A stretch of DNA of 34,844 nucleotides. It comes from an uncultured Lachnospiraceae bacterium (GTDB taxonomy: Bacteria; Bacillota; Clostridia; Lachnospirales; Lachnospiraceae). Shown here in pieces: positions 17,901-23,953 of the stretch. Position 1 is the first letter of the stretch. Each line of letters begins with the position of its first letter. The translations under genes and the position numbers were made by a program. The stretch lies in NCBI GenBank assembly GCA_947176965.1, contig CAMWSU010000022.1:1-34844 (forward strand), read 5' to 3'. The notes below the pieces were generated by a model. It was not told the origin of the DNA and ran no database searches. It was given only the letters and a program-made list of their open reading frames with translations.

Positions 17901-19583
17901 TCGGTCGGCTCTTCGTTCGTGGCGTTTATGGCGGGGATCACGGAGGTCAATTCCCTTGCGCCGCATTACCGCTGCGCTAATTGCTTTTATACCGATTTTG
18001 ATTCCGAGGAGGTCGCGGCATTTTCCGGCAGGAGCGGCTGTGATATGCCGGATAAGATTTGTCCGAAATGCGGCAAGCCGCTCGTCAAGGACGGATTTGA
18101 CATTCCGTTTGAGACGTTCTTAGGCTTTAAGGGCAACAAAGAGCCGGATATTGATTTGAATTTTTCGGGCGAATATCAGAGTAAGGCGCATAAATATACG
18201 GAAGTGATCTTCGGCTACGGACAGACCTACCGCGCGGGGACGATTGGCGCGGTTGCGGATAAAACGGCGTACGGGTATGTGCGCAAGTATTTTGAGGAGC
18301 GCGGTGTCAAGAAGCGCGCAAGCGAGATCAACCGTCTTTCTATAGGATGTACGGGTGTCAGGCGTACGACCGGGCAGCATCCGGGCGGTATCGTCGTGCT
18401 TCCGGTCGGGGAGGAGATCAACTCGTTTACGCCGGTGCAGCACCCCGCGAATGATATGACAACACCGATCATCACGACGCATTTTGACTATCATTCCATT
18501 GACCATAACCTGCTGAAGCTTGACATTCTCGGGCACGATGATCCGACAATGATTCGGATGCTGCAGGACTTAACGGGGGTTGATCCGACGAAAATTCCGT
18601 TAGACGATAAGCAGGTCATGTCCTTATTTTCCTCGACGGAGGCGCTCGGCATCACGCCGGATGAGATCGGCGGATGTGAGATGGGATCGCTCGGGATTCC
18701 CGAGTTCGGAACCGAGTTCGTCATTCAGATGTTAAAGGATACGAAGCCGCAGTCCTTTTCCGATCTGGTGCGGATTTCCGGGTTATCCCACGGAACGGAC
18801 GTGTGGCTTGGCAACGCACAGACGCTGATCGAGGAAGGAAAGGCGACAATTTCCACCGCGATCTGTACCCGTGACGACATTATGATCTATCTGATTCAAA
18901 AAGGAATCGAGAGCGAGCAGGCGTTCACGATCATGGAGAAGGTGCGGAAGGGAAAGGGCTTAACCGATGAGATGGAGCAGGTCATGTTAGAGCATGACGT
19001 GCCGGACTGGTATATCTGGTCGTGCAAAAAGATCAAGTACATGTTCCCGAAGGCACATGCCGCCGCATATGTCATGATGGCATGGCGCATCGCTTATTGT
19101 AAGGTCAATTACCCGCTGGCTTATTATGCGGCGTATTTTTCCATCCGTGCAAAAGCGTTTTCCTATTCGCTCATGTGCAGGGGACGGGCGCATTTAGAGA
19201 GCATCATGAGCGATTATAAAAAGCGCATGGACACGCTTGCCAACAAGGAGCAGGATGCGTACGGCGATATGAAGATCGTACAGGAAATGTATGCGCGCGG
19301 CTTTGAATTTGAGCCAATCGATATTTTTAAGGCGCAGTCGCGCTTATTTACGGTGACGGAGAACGGAAAGATCATGCCTGCCTTAACGAGCATTGACGGC
19401 GTATCCGAGGCGATCGCGGACGCGATTGTTGAGGCGGCTAAGGACGGTCCTTTTTTATCAAGGGATGACTTTTACGACCGGACGAAGACGCCGAAGAAAT
19501 GCGTGGACGAGATGGCGGAAATGGGGCTGCTCGGTGATATCCCGCTTTCCAATCAGCTCAGTCTGTTTGATTTTGTGTCGTAG
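14952..19583 (+). CDS. polC: DNA polymerase III alpha subunit, PolC type
   Basis: The Gram-positive replicative polymerase with built-in proofreading. Order in 1543 residues: N-terminal domain (1-185); an Ala/Gly/Gln-rich low-complexity insert (about 190-300); OB domain (about 325-420); PHP domain beginning ELHCHTKMSDMDG (about 431); a DEDDh exonuclease inserted in PHP with FDLETTGFS (about 519), AHNADFDMSF and HHRAVNDAEA; a Cys4 zinc site (about 1008-1040); the polymerase catalytic PDIDLNFSG (about 1064); then GTDVWLGNAQ and PKAHAAAYVMMAWR. B. subtilis PolC is about 1437 residues; the difference is mostly the insert. CGAGG lies 8 nt before the ATG. No terminator separates it from the small SOS-box ORF downstream. 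Confidence 0.97.
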   Translation: MAKSFFEVFPSLKLNQTVSARFEPVLVERVSTTRNKDMLRVYLFSERLLQKEDIFYAEQEIKKQLFSRANMTVRLLERYVLSAQYDLKKLMEAYYDSLLLELRAYDHVLFSMMKKAHFSYPDEHELVVEVEDTVLARGKERDLKHILDNLLQKRFSMHAEAEITYREAAVNKHRQEDEERLRREVMDIVSRAGAAASGGQAEDAYLENGAGGAADSAAQEAGGAAQGADGVSKGAAGMTARNVSQDSGQKQGAGSQNAARGAGGASQASGQAAQEKSFKARNAERGASGRDFSKGGYAKSGRRTENPDVIWGRDFDDESMRLDEIQGEMEEVVVSGMLTRVEPRAIKNEKTILIFDLTDFTDTITVKMFFKNEQFEEIKDQFKENVFVKLKGVTQLDRFDGELTIGSIYGIKKSTDTRKPRMDYSVRKRVELHCHTKMSDMDGVSDVADLLKCAGRWGMSAMAITDHGDVQAFPEANHALDKLPEGFKPIYGVEGYLVDDLKQIVTNPKEYPLDGAYVVFDLETTGFSPVSNRIIEIGAVRVENGKITARFSTFVNPDVPIPYEIEKLTNIHDSMVMDAPMIEQILPEFVSFCEGAVMVAHNADFDMSFLKENCRRQGFGTDYTYLDTVGLARALLPELNKFTLDTICKKLNISLEGHHRAVNDAEATAEIFVRFLAMCKEQGADDLSKINALGASNVEAVRKLHAYHVIVLAKNDTGRINLYKLISESHLNYFSRRPKMPKSLLMKYREGLIIGSACEAGELFRAIVEEKSDEDISRIVRFYDYLEVQPIGNNRFMIRDEKLSNVNSEEDLIALNKKIIALGEQFCKPVVATCDVHFLNPEDEIYRRILMAGQGFPDADEQAPLYLRTTEEMLAEFSYLPPEKAEEIVITNTNLIADMCEYISPVRPDKCPPVIENSDQILTDICYNRAHELYGENLPEVVEKRLKRELNSIISNGFAVMYIIAQKLVWKSVEDGYLVGSRGSVGSSFVAFMAGITEVNSLAPHYRCANCFYTDFDSEEVAAFSGRSGCDMPDKICPKCGKPLVKDGFDIPFETFLGFKGNKEPDIDLNFSGEYQSKAHKYTEVIFGYGQTYRAGTIGAVADKTAYGYVRKYFEERGVKKRASEINRLSIGCTGVRRTTGQHPGGIVVLPVGEEINSFTPVQHPANDMTTPIITTHFDYHSIDHNLLKLDILGHDDPTMIRMLQDLTGVDPTKIPLDDKQVMSLFSSTEALGITPDEIGGCEMGSLGIPEFGTEFVIQMLKDTKPQSFSDLVRISGLSHGTDVWLGNAQTLIEEGKATISTAICTRDDIMIYLIQKGIESEQAFTIMEKVRKGKGLTDEMEQVMLEHDVPDWYIWSCKKIKYMFPKAHAAAYVMMAWRIAYCKVNYPLAYYAAYFSIRAKAFSYSLMCRGRAHLESIMSDYKKRMDTLANKEQDAYGDMKIVQEMYARGFEFEPIDIFKAQSRLFTVTENGKIMPALTSIDGVSEAIADAIVEAAKDGPFLSRDDFYDRTKTPKKCVDEMAEMGLLGDIPLSNQLSLFDFVS

Positions 19584-19597
19584 GACTTCTTTTGCTA

Positions 19598-19626
19598 TTG
19601 ACAATCGAACGTATGTTTGCTATTAT
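19598..19626 (+). promoter_or_regulatory. Near-consensus sigma-A promoter containing a LexA box
   Basis: TTGACA (19598-19603), a 17-bp spacer and TATTAT (19621-19626) preceded by TGC. It starts 15 bp after the polC stop. The spacer contains the SOS operator described separately. Confidence 0.8.
19606..19619 (+). promoter_or_regulatory. LexA/DinR SOS box
   Basis: CGAACGTATGTTTG fits the Gram-positive SOS box CGAACRNRYGTTYG at every position. It occupies the spacer between -35 and -10, the position where LexA would block RNA polymerase. Chance occurrence exactly inside a consensus promoter is unlikely. Confidence 0.8.
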
Positions 19627-19665
19627 CGTGGTGGAGATGTGATTAGATGTGCTGATAAAAGGGAG

Positions 19666-19776
19666 ATGAGGGCAATAGACTATAAGAAACTTATTATGGA
19701 ATTGCTTGATAAGGTGGATCAGAGAAGGTTAAAGATCATTTATGCCTATATCAAAGCGATTTTGGGATTGGGATGA
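19666..19776 (+). CDS. Small 36-residue protein under an SOS-box promoter
   Basis: A short ORF reading MRAIDYKKLIMELLDKV and on to IKAILGLG. It is predicted to be two amphipathic helices. Short proteins of the pattern DYK..I.ELLDK.D...LK.IY are, as I recall, common near phage-type regulators in Lachnospiraceae, but I know no function. AAAAGGGAG lies directly upstream with short spacing. A GTG at 19639 would give 45 residues but lies too close to the expected transcription start. A terminator overlaps the stop codon. The promoter carries a LexA box, so expression after DNA damage is expected. The start is uncertain. Confidence 0.55.
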   Translation: MRAIDYKKLIMELLDKVDQRRLKIIYAYIKAILGLG

Positions 19777-19793
19777 TACCCAATCCCATTTTA
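19763..19793 (+). terminator. Terminator overlapping the stop of the small SOS ORF
   Basis: TGGGATTGGG pairs perfectly with CCCAATCCCA (19763-19772 with 19779-19788) around ATGATA, then TTTTA. The TGA stop of the small ORF lies in the loop. Confidence 0.8.
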
Positions 19794-19812
19794 ATTGATT
19801 GGAAATTCTCCG

Positions 19813-19836
19813 AAAGAGTGCGAAGCACTCTTTTTT
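19813..19836 (+). terminator. Second terminator hairpin
   Basis: A perfect 9-bp stem, AAAGAGTGC with GCACTCTTT and loop GAA, followed by TTT. It acts for + strand transcripts and also lies immediately past the 3' end of the convergent XRE gene. Confidence 0.75.
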
Positions 19837-20209
19837 ATGGCGCCGCCATTTTTTCTGCGATTTCTTCGAGCAAGTTCCACTGATCCTCATTGAGATCTGC
19901 AAGAGCGGAGAGTAAGAGTTTTTGAAAGGAAGCATTCTCATCCATCTGAACTCGTCCGATAAACGAAGCAATCTGCTCGTCCATTGTCTGCTCGAGAAAC
20001 ATGTCTCCGGCGCCGTCACGCAGCCAGTGCTCATTCACATGAAACTCCCTGCAAATCAGGGATATGACCGAGTCGGCAGGCTCATTTCTTCCGATTTCAT
20101 AATTTGCGATTCCGCCCCGTTTGATCCCGAGCCGGTCAGCAAATTCCTGCTGGGTTAAATCAAGTTCTTTTCGAAGCTTTTTGATCCGGTCTTTCACGAT
20201 AAAGTCCAT
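19835..20209 (-). CDS. XRE family transcriptional repressor
   Basis: A 124-residue DNA-binding regulator. A Cro/CI-type helix-turn-helix covers residues about 6-60 (IKKLRKELDLTQQEFADRLGIKRGGIANYE), followed by an ENLGHxxSVI-like region and a C-terminal helical segment (ADLNEDQWNLLEEIAEKM) suited to dimerisation. No LexA-like peptidase domain is present, so it is not self-cleaving. I chose the ATG at 20209, preceded by GGAAAGAGAGG; a longer frame to 20302 runs through the gene's own promoter. Both its promoter and the divergent one contain similar TAATCACA/TGTGATTT half-sites, so autoregulation and control of the + strand genes are likely. Confidence 0.9.
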   Translation of the reverse strand: MDFIVKDRIKKLRKELDLTQQEFADRLGIKRGGIANYEIGRNEPADSVISLICREFHVNEHWLRDGAGDMFLEQTMDEQIASFIGRVQMDENASFQKLLLSALADLNEDQWNLLEEIAEKMAAP

Positions 20210-20231
20210 CCTCTCTTTCCGATTTGTGCTC

Positions 20232-20260
20232 ATTATATAAATTAAAATCACAAATGTCAA
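20232..20260 (-). promoter_or_regulatory. Consensus promoter of the XRE gene
   Basis: On the - strand TTGACA (20260-20255), a 17-bp spacer and TATAAT (20237-20232), perfect consensus. The spacer contains TGTGATTT, a candidate operator half-site. The -10 is 22 bp from the start codon. Confidence 0.85.
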
Positions 20261-20355
20261 TAAAAATAGCAACAAAACATTAAAAAATTGCAACAAATGC
20301 ACAAAGTAAGCTTGAAAAAAGTAACATAATCACATATAATAGCAATGTAATCACA
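20245..20355. promoter_or_regulatory. Candidate XRE operator array
   Basis: Three related octamers: AAATCACA at 20245-20252 and TAATCACA at 20327-20334 and 20348-20355. A second direct repeat, GCAACAAA, lies at 20269-20276 and 20290-20297. Both exact pairs are 21 bp apart, two helical turns. They overlap both divergent promoters. Binding by the adjacent XRE protein is inference. Confidence 0.55.
20312..20340 (+). promoter_or_regulatory. Divergent promoter for the + strand small genes
   Basis: TTGAAA (20312-20317), 17-bp spacer, TATAAT (20335-20340). One TAATCACA copy abuts the -10 and the other covers the start-site region. Confidence 0.8.
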
Positions 20356-20401
20356 CAAAGGAGGAAAAATCTTAAACTGAGAAAAATGGAGGAAATGAAA
20401 C

Positions 20402-20449
20402 ATGATGAGAAAAAAATGGAGCGCAAAAAGTCTGAAAGGAGGTATGTAA
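20402..20449 (+). CDS. Possible 15-codon leader peptide
   Basis: ATG at 20402 with GGAGG 9 nt upstream, encoding a basic 15-residue peptide that ends at a TAA at 20447. The ribosome site of the next gene lies inside this ORF, so it could couple translation. It is too short to exclude chance. Confidence 0.3.
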   Translation: MMRKKWSAKSLKGGM

Positions 20450-20450
20450 G

Positions 20451-20804
20451 ATGCCGTTTTACCGTTGTAATGTAGGTGAGAAAAGCAAAACACCGGATAA
20501 GCTGAAGTTGATATACGAAGTTACGACAATGCTGCAAAGACAAGTGGAATTAGAAGCAGAGTATGAAAGCGTTGTCGTAGTGATATCAGCATCCGCAAAT
20601 CAGGACAGCAGCAATCATGTAGATAATATATCTGTAAGTTCAAATGGAGAAATAATCAATCTGTATAACAAAAAATATAATGACGGGACAAGAGCGGTAC
20701 TCAAAAATCTTTGTTATCTTGTAAAGAAAAAAAGTGATCCGATCAAGCTCACATTTGGTGGGGCACAAGTATGGAGCATATTTAACGTCCTTGTGCTAGG
20801 GTGA
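20451..20804 (+). CDS. Uncharacterised 117-residue protein
   Basis: The ATG follows a near-perfect AAAGGAGGT site. The product is soluble, with mixed alpha/beta pattern: a helix (residues about 14-40), a strand VVVVISASA (about 41-49), a polar Asn/Ser-rich turn, then further helices and a hydrophobic end (SIFNVLVLG). I recognise no family. It is the first substantial gene transcribed divergently from the XRE repressor and probably controlled by it. Confidence 0.65.
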   Translation: MPFYRCNVGEKSKTPDKLKLIYEVTTMLQRQVELEAEYESVVVVISASANQDSSNHVDNISVSSNGEIINLYNKKYNDGTRAVLKNLCYLVKKKSDPIKLTFGGAQVWSIFNVLVLG

Positions 20805-20933
20805 CCGTAAGAACGGCAGGATGACATTGGATATGTTCTGATGCGGGATTTTCTGCAAAACTAGGACTTATGGTGGGGTATGCAAATAGTGAGAAATATG
20901 TCATAATAAAAAAAATACATAATTTGGTATGTC

Positions 20934-20973
20934 AAAAGTCCGATCGTATGAGGTCTGCGAATCGGACTTTTTG
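20934..20973 (+). terminator. Terminator or attenuator hairpin
   Basis: A perfect 11-bp stem, AAAAGTCCGAT with ATCGGACTTTT (20934-20944 with 20961-20971), and T-rich 3' side. The stretch 20805-20992 holds nothing else that I can support. Confidence 0.7.
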
Positions 20974-20992
20974 GCAGAAAAGGGAAAATACC

Positions 20993-21160
20993 ATGAAAAA
21001 AACAAAGGGGTTACAGGGCTATTTGCAGGATGATAAGAGTTTGGGTAAAAAAGTTACTTATGAGCAGTATATGTCAAAAGAACTGACGTCACACAATCGG
21101 GATTACAAGATTGAAGATGCCTACAAAGCATATCGGAAGGTCATGGAGCAAATGACATGA
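20993..21160 (+). CDS. Uncharacterised 55-residue protein
   Basis: The ATG has AAAAGGG about 9 nt upstream. The product is polar and mostly helical (LQGYLQDDKSL then IEDAYKAYRKVMEQM), with no membrane segment or known motif. An upstream hairpin separates it from the 117-residue gene. It resembles the small proteins often found beside phage-type repressors, but I cannot name a family. Confidence 0.55.
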   Translation: MKKTKGLQGYLQDDKSLGKKVTYEQYMSKELTSHNRDYKIEDAYKAYRKVMEQMT

Positions 21161-21260
21161 TGAGTGTTAGCGGGAAGAATAAGTACACTTGTTCGGTAAG
21201 TGGCAAATATAGATCATGAATCGAAGATTCTTGGCATAACGCACGGCAGAGGGATCATAC

Positions 21261-21887
21261 ATGAAAAGAGAATTGTTTAATGAGATTTTTGATCGGGAAA
21301 TTGCACCGTTTGTTCAGGAGATGCTGAATTGTGAACCGTTTATTGAAAAGCGGGACTTAAATACGTGCAAACGGGATATTTTTAACGAATATTCTAAATT
21401 GAGAGTCGCTTATAAACGTCAGGTCCATAACACAGATATTGAGATATTGGACCGGCATAAGGTTGCGTCCTGTATGTGCGGAGCGTTTTTGACTGTGCCG
21501 ATTTTTCATAAGGGGCATTTGTTAGAAGCGGTCAAGCAGCATGGAGAGCCTGTGGAAGCGTTTTTTTACTATGCCAACGAGCTGATTGCATTTTACGCTG
21601 CAAATAAGTTTTTATCCTTTTATATGCTGCGTGAAGTGGATGAGATACGCGGTATTGACGAGCAGGACAGGAGATTGCGAAAGGAACACATTATTGAGTG
21701 CTTTCCCCTGATGCCGCCGGCATCAAAGGGAACGCATGGAACATGGAGTGGGATTTTGTTTAACCTGTCCCAGATCAGGAACGAGGAGCGGATCGGCGTG
21801 CGGCATTATGATCTGTACGCCTATGCAACGATTTTTTTCATGCTGGAGACCTATTTTAATCAAATGGAAGAGCAGAATTTGAAATAG
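21261..21887 (+). CDS. Uncharacterised 208-residue protein
   Basis: ATG preceded by AGAGGG. An all-alpha soluble protein with several aromatic helices. Possible conserved patches are DRHKVASCMCGAFL (about 67-80), the FFYYANELIAFYAANKFLSFYML segment (about 102-125) and a C-terminal RHYDLYAYATIFFMLETYF helix. There is no signal peptide; the hydrophobic stretches are aromatic-rich and look like buried helices. I recognise no catalytic motif. It lies between the XRE-controlled cluster and the tRNA. The setting would suit an accessory or defence gene, but nothing in the protein shows that. Confidence 0.7.
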   Translation: MKRELFNEIFDREIAPFVQEMLNCEPFIEKRDLNTCKRDIFNEYSKLRVAYKRQVHNTDIEILDRHKVASCMCGAFLTVPIFHKGHLLEAVKQHGEPVEAFFYYANELIAFYAANKFLSFYMLREVDEIRGIDEQDRRLRKEHIIECFPLMPPASKGTHGTWSGILFNLSQIRNEERIGVRHYDLYAYATIFFMLETYFNQMEEQNLK

Positions 21888-21921
21888 TGTAGAAAAAGTT
21901 ATAAAAAATTGAAATTGGGTA

Positions 21922-21950
21922 TTGCTTTTTTTTCAAAAATATACTATGAT
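21922..21950 (+). promoter_or_regulatory. Promoter of the tRNA-Glu gene
   Basis: TTGCTT (21922-21927), 17-bp spacer, TATGAT (21945-21950), 33 bp before the mature tRNA end. Confidence 0.6.
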
Positions 21951-21982
21951 AAGCAAGTGCCTTGCATGAGGCATTAGGAAAT

Positions 21983-22054
21983 GGCTGATTGGTCAAGCGG
22001 TTAAGACGCCGCCCTCTCACGGCGGAAACAGGGGTTCGATTCCCCTATCAGCTG
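21983..22054 (+). tRNA. tRNA-Glu (anticodon CTC)
   Basis: A 72-nt cloverleaf. The D arm has GTC/GAC with loop AAGCGGTTAA. The anticodon stem CCGCC/GGCGG encloses loop CTCTCAC, so the anticodon is CTC, reading GAG. The T arm is AGGGG/CCCCT with loop TTCGATT. The acceptor stem is fully paired except for a terminal G1-U72 wobble, and the discriminator base is G. CCA is not encoded. It stands between the XRE-associated island and the phage tail operon. Confidence 0.95.
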
Positions 22055-22075
22055 CTCTTGATAGCGGTTCAACTT

Positions 22076-22125
22076 GAAAAATGTCAGAAACCATGGATTA
22101 AGTGGTTTCTGACATTTTTCTTTTT
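22076..22125. terminator. Long bidirectional terminator between tRNA and tail operon
   Basis: A perfect 18-bp stem (22076-22093 with 22103-22120) with A- and T-runs at both ends. It can end the tRNA transcript on the + strand and the tail operon, whose last stop is at 22195, on the - strand. Confidence 0.88.
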
Positions 22126-22194
22126 GGAGCTCACAGTCGATTGAAATTGAAAAACATCTTGATCAGATTGGGATTTTGCCAGGCTGTCATTGCG

Positions 22195-22599
22195 CTAATC
22201 TTTTATACGAGTAAACGTGATATTGACTGATAAGCGGTGGTTAAGCCAAGAAGTAGTATTTGATGCGTTAAAATTATATCCAACCCCATTTGTCGTAAAG
22301 TCGGATGTCTCAAAACTTCCGCTTGCAGACGATTTTGTAACACTTTTGCTAAAAGAGCCGCATGTGAAAGAGATTGTTTGTGCCGCTGTAATAGTTCCAT
22401 CGTTTATTACGGACATATTGTATGTACCGGCAGCCTTAAAACCCTGAAAGAGCTCTTTGGGTAATGATAACTGCGATTGCGATGTTTTGTTTATGCCGCC
22501 GGTTGTGGTTGATATTGTATAGTTGTAGCTAAAACTGATTGAAAATGAATCTAAAATCCCGTCATCGTCATATTTGTATTCACAGTGATAATATGGCAT
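22195..22599 (-). CDS. Putative phage tail-tip protein, last gene of the tail operon
   Basis: 134 residues, Ser/Thr/Asn-rich and beta-strand-rich (DSFSISFSYNYTISTTTGG, then repeated SxSxSF patterns), no signal peptide. That composition fits a tail-fibre or receptor-contact protein. GAGGGTGAT is 6 nt before the ATG, and the ATG follows the previous stop by 1 base. No enzymatic motif is seen. Function is inferred from position and composition. Confidence 0.65.
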   Translation of the reverse strand: MPYYHCEYKYDDDGILDSFSISFSYNYTISTTTGGINKTSQSQLSLPKELFQGFKAAGTYNMSVINDGTITAAQTISFTCGSFSKSVTKSSASGSFETSDFTTNGVGYNFNASNTTSWLNHRLSVNITFTRIKD

Positions 22600-22600
22600 C

Positions 22601-23035
22601 TTAAATCACCCTCACTTTCACATTCGTATCCGTATTCTGTGCCTTAAATGTCAGGACCAGATTGTCATTGTTGAATGTTGCGGATTCGGGATTGACACCG
22701 AATATATCCGTATAGATGTCGATCATGCTCTCGGATGAGATGCCGGGGAAGGTCACGGAGGTCGTTCCGGCTTCCAGCGTTGCTGTCTGAATCGTTCCGA
22801 CCGCCTGATTTAAGACGCTGACCGCCTTAGCACTCGCGGCGATGCGGGAAGAGGTGTCTGTCAGACTGTCCGTGATCCCGTCGATCGCGCCGACCTTTTC
22901 CTCGGCGGTCTTTCCGTCGTCAAATTCGCAGTCGCTTGCTTTATGCCAAAAAGAGATGCGCTGCCACAGCTTATTTGCTTCATCGATACATTTTCTGAAT
23001 TTTCGTCCGGTTACAATTGTTTCATTGATTTCCAT
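22601..23035 (-). CDS. Putative phage tail-fibre/baseplate protein
   Basis: 144 residues from an ATG with AAAGGAG 8 nt upstream. The central segment KTAEEKVGAIDGITDSL followed by SRIAASAKAVSVLN closely resembles a short heptad segment that recurs in clostridial prophage tail-fibre or receptor-binding proteins, where it joins an N-terminal attachment part to a variable tip. The C-terminal 60 residues are beta-rich. The frame extends six codons further left to 23053 but the chosen start has the ribosome site. Confidence 0.7.
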   Translation of the reverse strand: MEINETIVTGRKFRKCIDEANKLWQRISFWHKASDCEFDDGKTAEEKVGAIDGITDSLTDTSSRIAASAKAVSVLNQAVGTIQTATLEAGTTSVTFPGISSESMIDIYTDIFGVNPESATFNNDNLVLTFKAQNTDTNVKVRVI

Positions 23036-23075
23036 ACGAAAGACTCCTTTCATGGTGTGATTATTATATGGATTT

Positions 23076-23531
23076 TCAGATCCAGATCATATCTGCCGTG
23101 ATGCGGGGCGGTTCTTCCTCCTCCTCAGTAAGCAGTTCCAATCCGTCTGTGGATTCCTGTTCGTCCAGGTCGGAAAACAGGAAGAACGCCGCCGTATCTT
23201 CCTCCGCGTCCAGATCGGTAAAAATCCGAAGCGTTCCGAAAGGATAACGGATGCGCGAATCGTAATAGAAAAAGGGCTGTTTCTTCGGCGGCTTGCCCAA
23301 CACATATTCCTGAAGATGGAAAATACGATTTTCTATGAGATTCAAAAAGTCAGCAAAAAAACCATAGACCGGTTCTTGCTGATTGAGATAGTGTTCCGCC
23401 TCGCTGTATTTTCCCTGCGAGATCAGATTCTCATAATGGTTGATGATGTATTCTTTTTCGAAAGGATTATCCTGAAAAAACAGCATCTCATCAATCTTGT
23501 CGGGATAGGAGGATGCCGGATTACAAAGCAT
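23076..23531 (-). CDS. Phage tail operon protein of unknown function
   Basis: 151 residues, very acidic with a run of Glu near the C-terminus (LLTEEEEEPP). The N-terminal half is helical (NHYENLISQGKYSEAEHYLNQ looks like a short TPR-like hairpin). Its ATG overlaps the previous stop by one base (TAATG) and GGAGGTGAT precedes it, so it is translated in step with the 109-residue protein. No family recognised. Confidence 0.65.
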   Translation of the reverse strand: MLCNPASSYPDKIDEMLFFQDNPFEKEYIINHYENLISQGKYSEAEHYLNQQEPVYGFFADFLNLIENRIFHLQEYVLGKPPKKQPFFYYDSRIRYPFGTLRIFTDLDAEEDTAAFFLFSDLDEQESTDGLELLTEEEEEPPRITADMIWI

Positions 23532-23860
23532 TACGCATCACCTCCAAGCCAGACATCGCCATCGATACAATCGGGTTCAACGTCGTCAAAATAGATGGAT
23601 TGCTGCTTTTGCTTTGCATAGACCTGCGTGTTATAGATTTCTTCCTCCCAAGTGCGGAAGGTAACCGCATCAGCGACATACTGCGATAGGATGTCGCTGT
23701 TATTCTGTATGAGGCGCGCGGCCTGGTTAAAAAGACCCTGCGCGCGGAGTGTGTTGATCTGATTGATGACGTCCGCGATGGAGTCATCAATATTTTTGAA
23801 ATTGTGTTTTGTGATTTTTTGGTTCGGGAAATTGCTGAATTCCCGTTCAAACTGCGCCAT
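23531..23860 (-). CDS. Small phage tail operon protein
   Basis: 109 residues preceded by AAAGGAGGAACG, a very strong ribosome site. Mostly helical in the middle (IDDSIADVINQINTLRAQGLFNQAARLIQNN), with an acidic C-terminal end. It shares the short amphipathic-helix style of its downstream neighbour, which might be a partner. No family recognised; lies 93 bp after the hub-like gene. Confidence 0.65.
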   Translation of the reverse strand: MAQFEREFSNFPNQKITKHNFKNIDDSIADVINQINTLRAQGLFNQAARLIQNNSDILSQYVADAVTFRTWEEEIYNTQVYAKQKQQSIYFDDVEPDCIDGDVWLGGDA

Positions 23861-23953
23861 GATAAATACGTTCCTCCTTTCTTAATCCGGTTTCGGACAG
23901 ATAACTGCATTCTTTTTTTGATCAGCAGCCCAATTGGTCGGTTTTGACAACGT

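Noticed and set aside
19627-19665. GTG start at 19639 for the SOS-box ORF
   Set aside because: It would lie only a few bases after the expected transcription start, leaving no room for a ribosome site.
20257-20543. AT-rich - strand frames upstream of the XRE gene
   Set aside because: They cover the divergent promoter region and encode only Phe/Leu-rich low-complexity sequence.
21983-22130. Attachment site (att) in the tRNA 3' end
   Set aside because: No second copy of the tRNA tail and no integrase lie in the window, so I list it only as a question in the findings.
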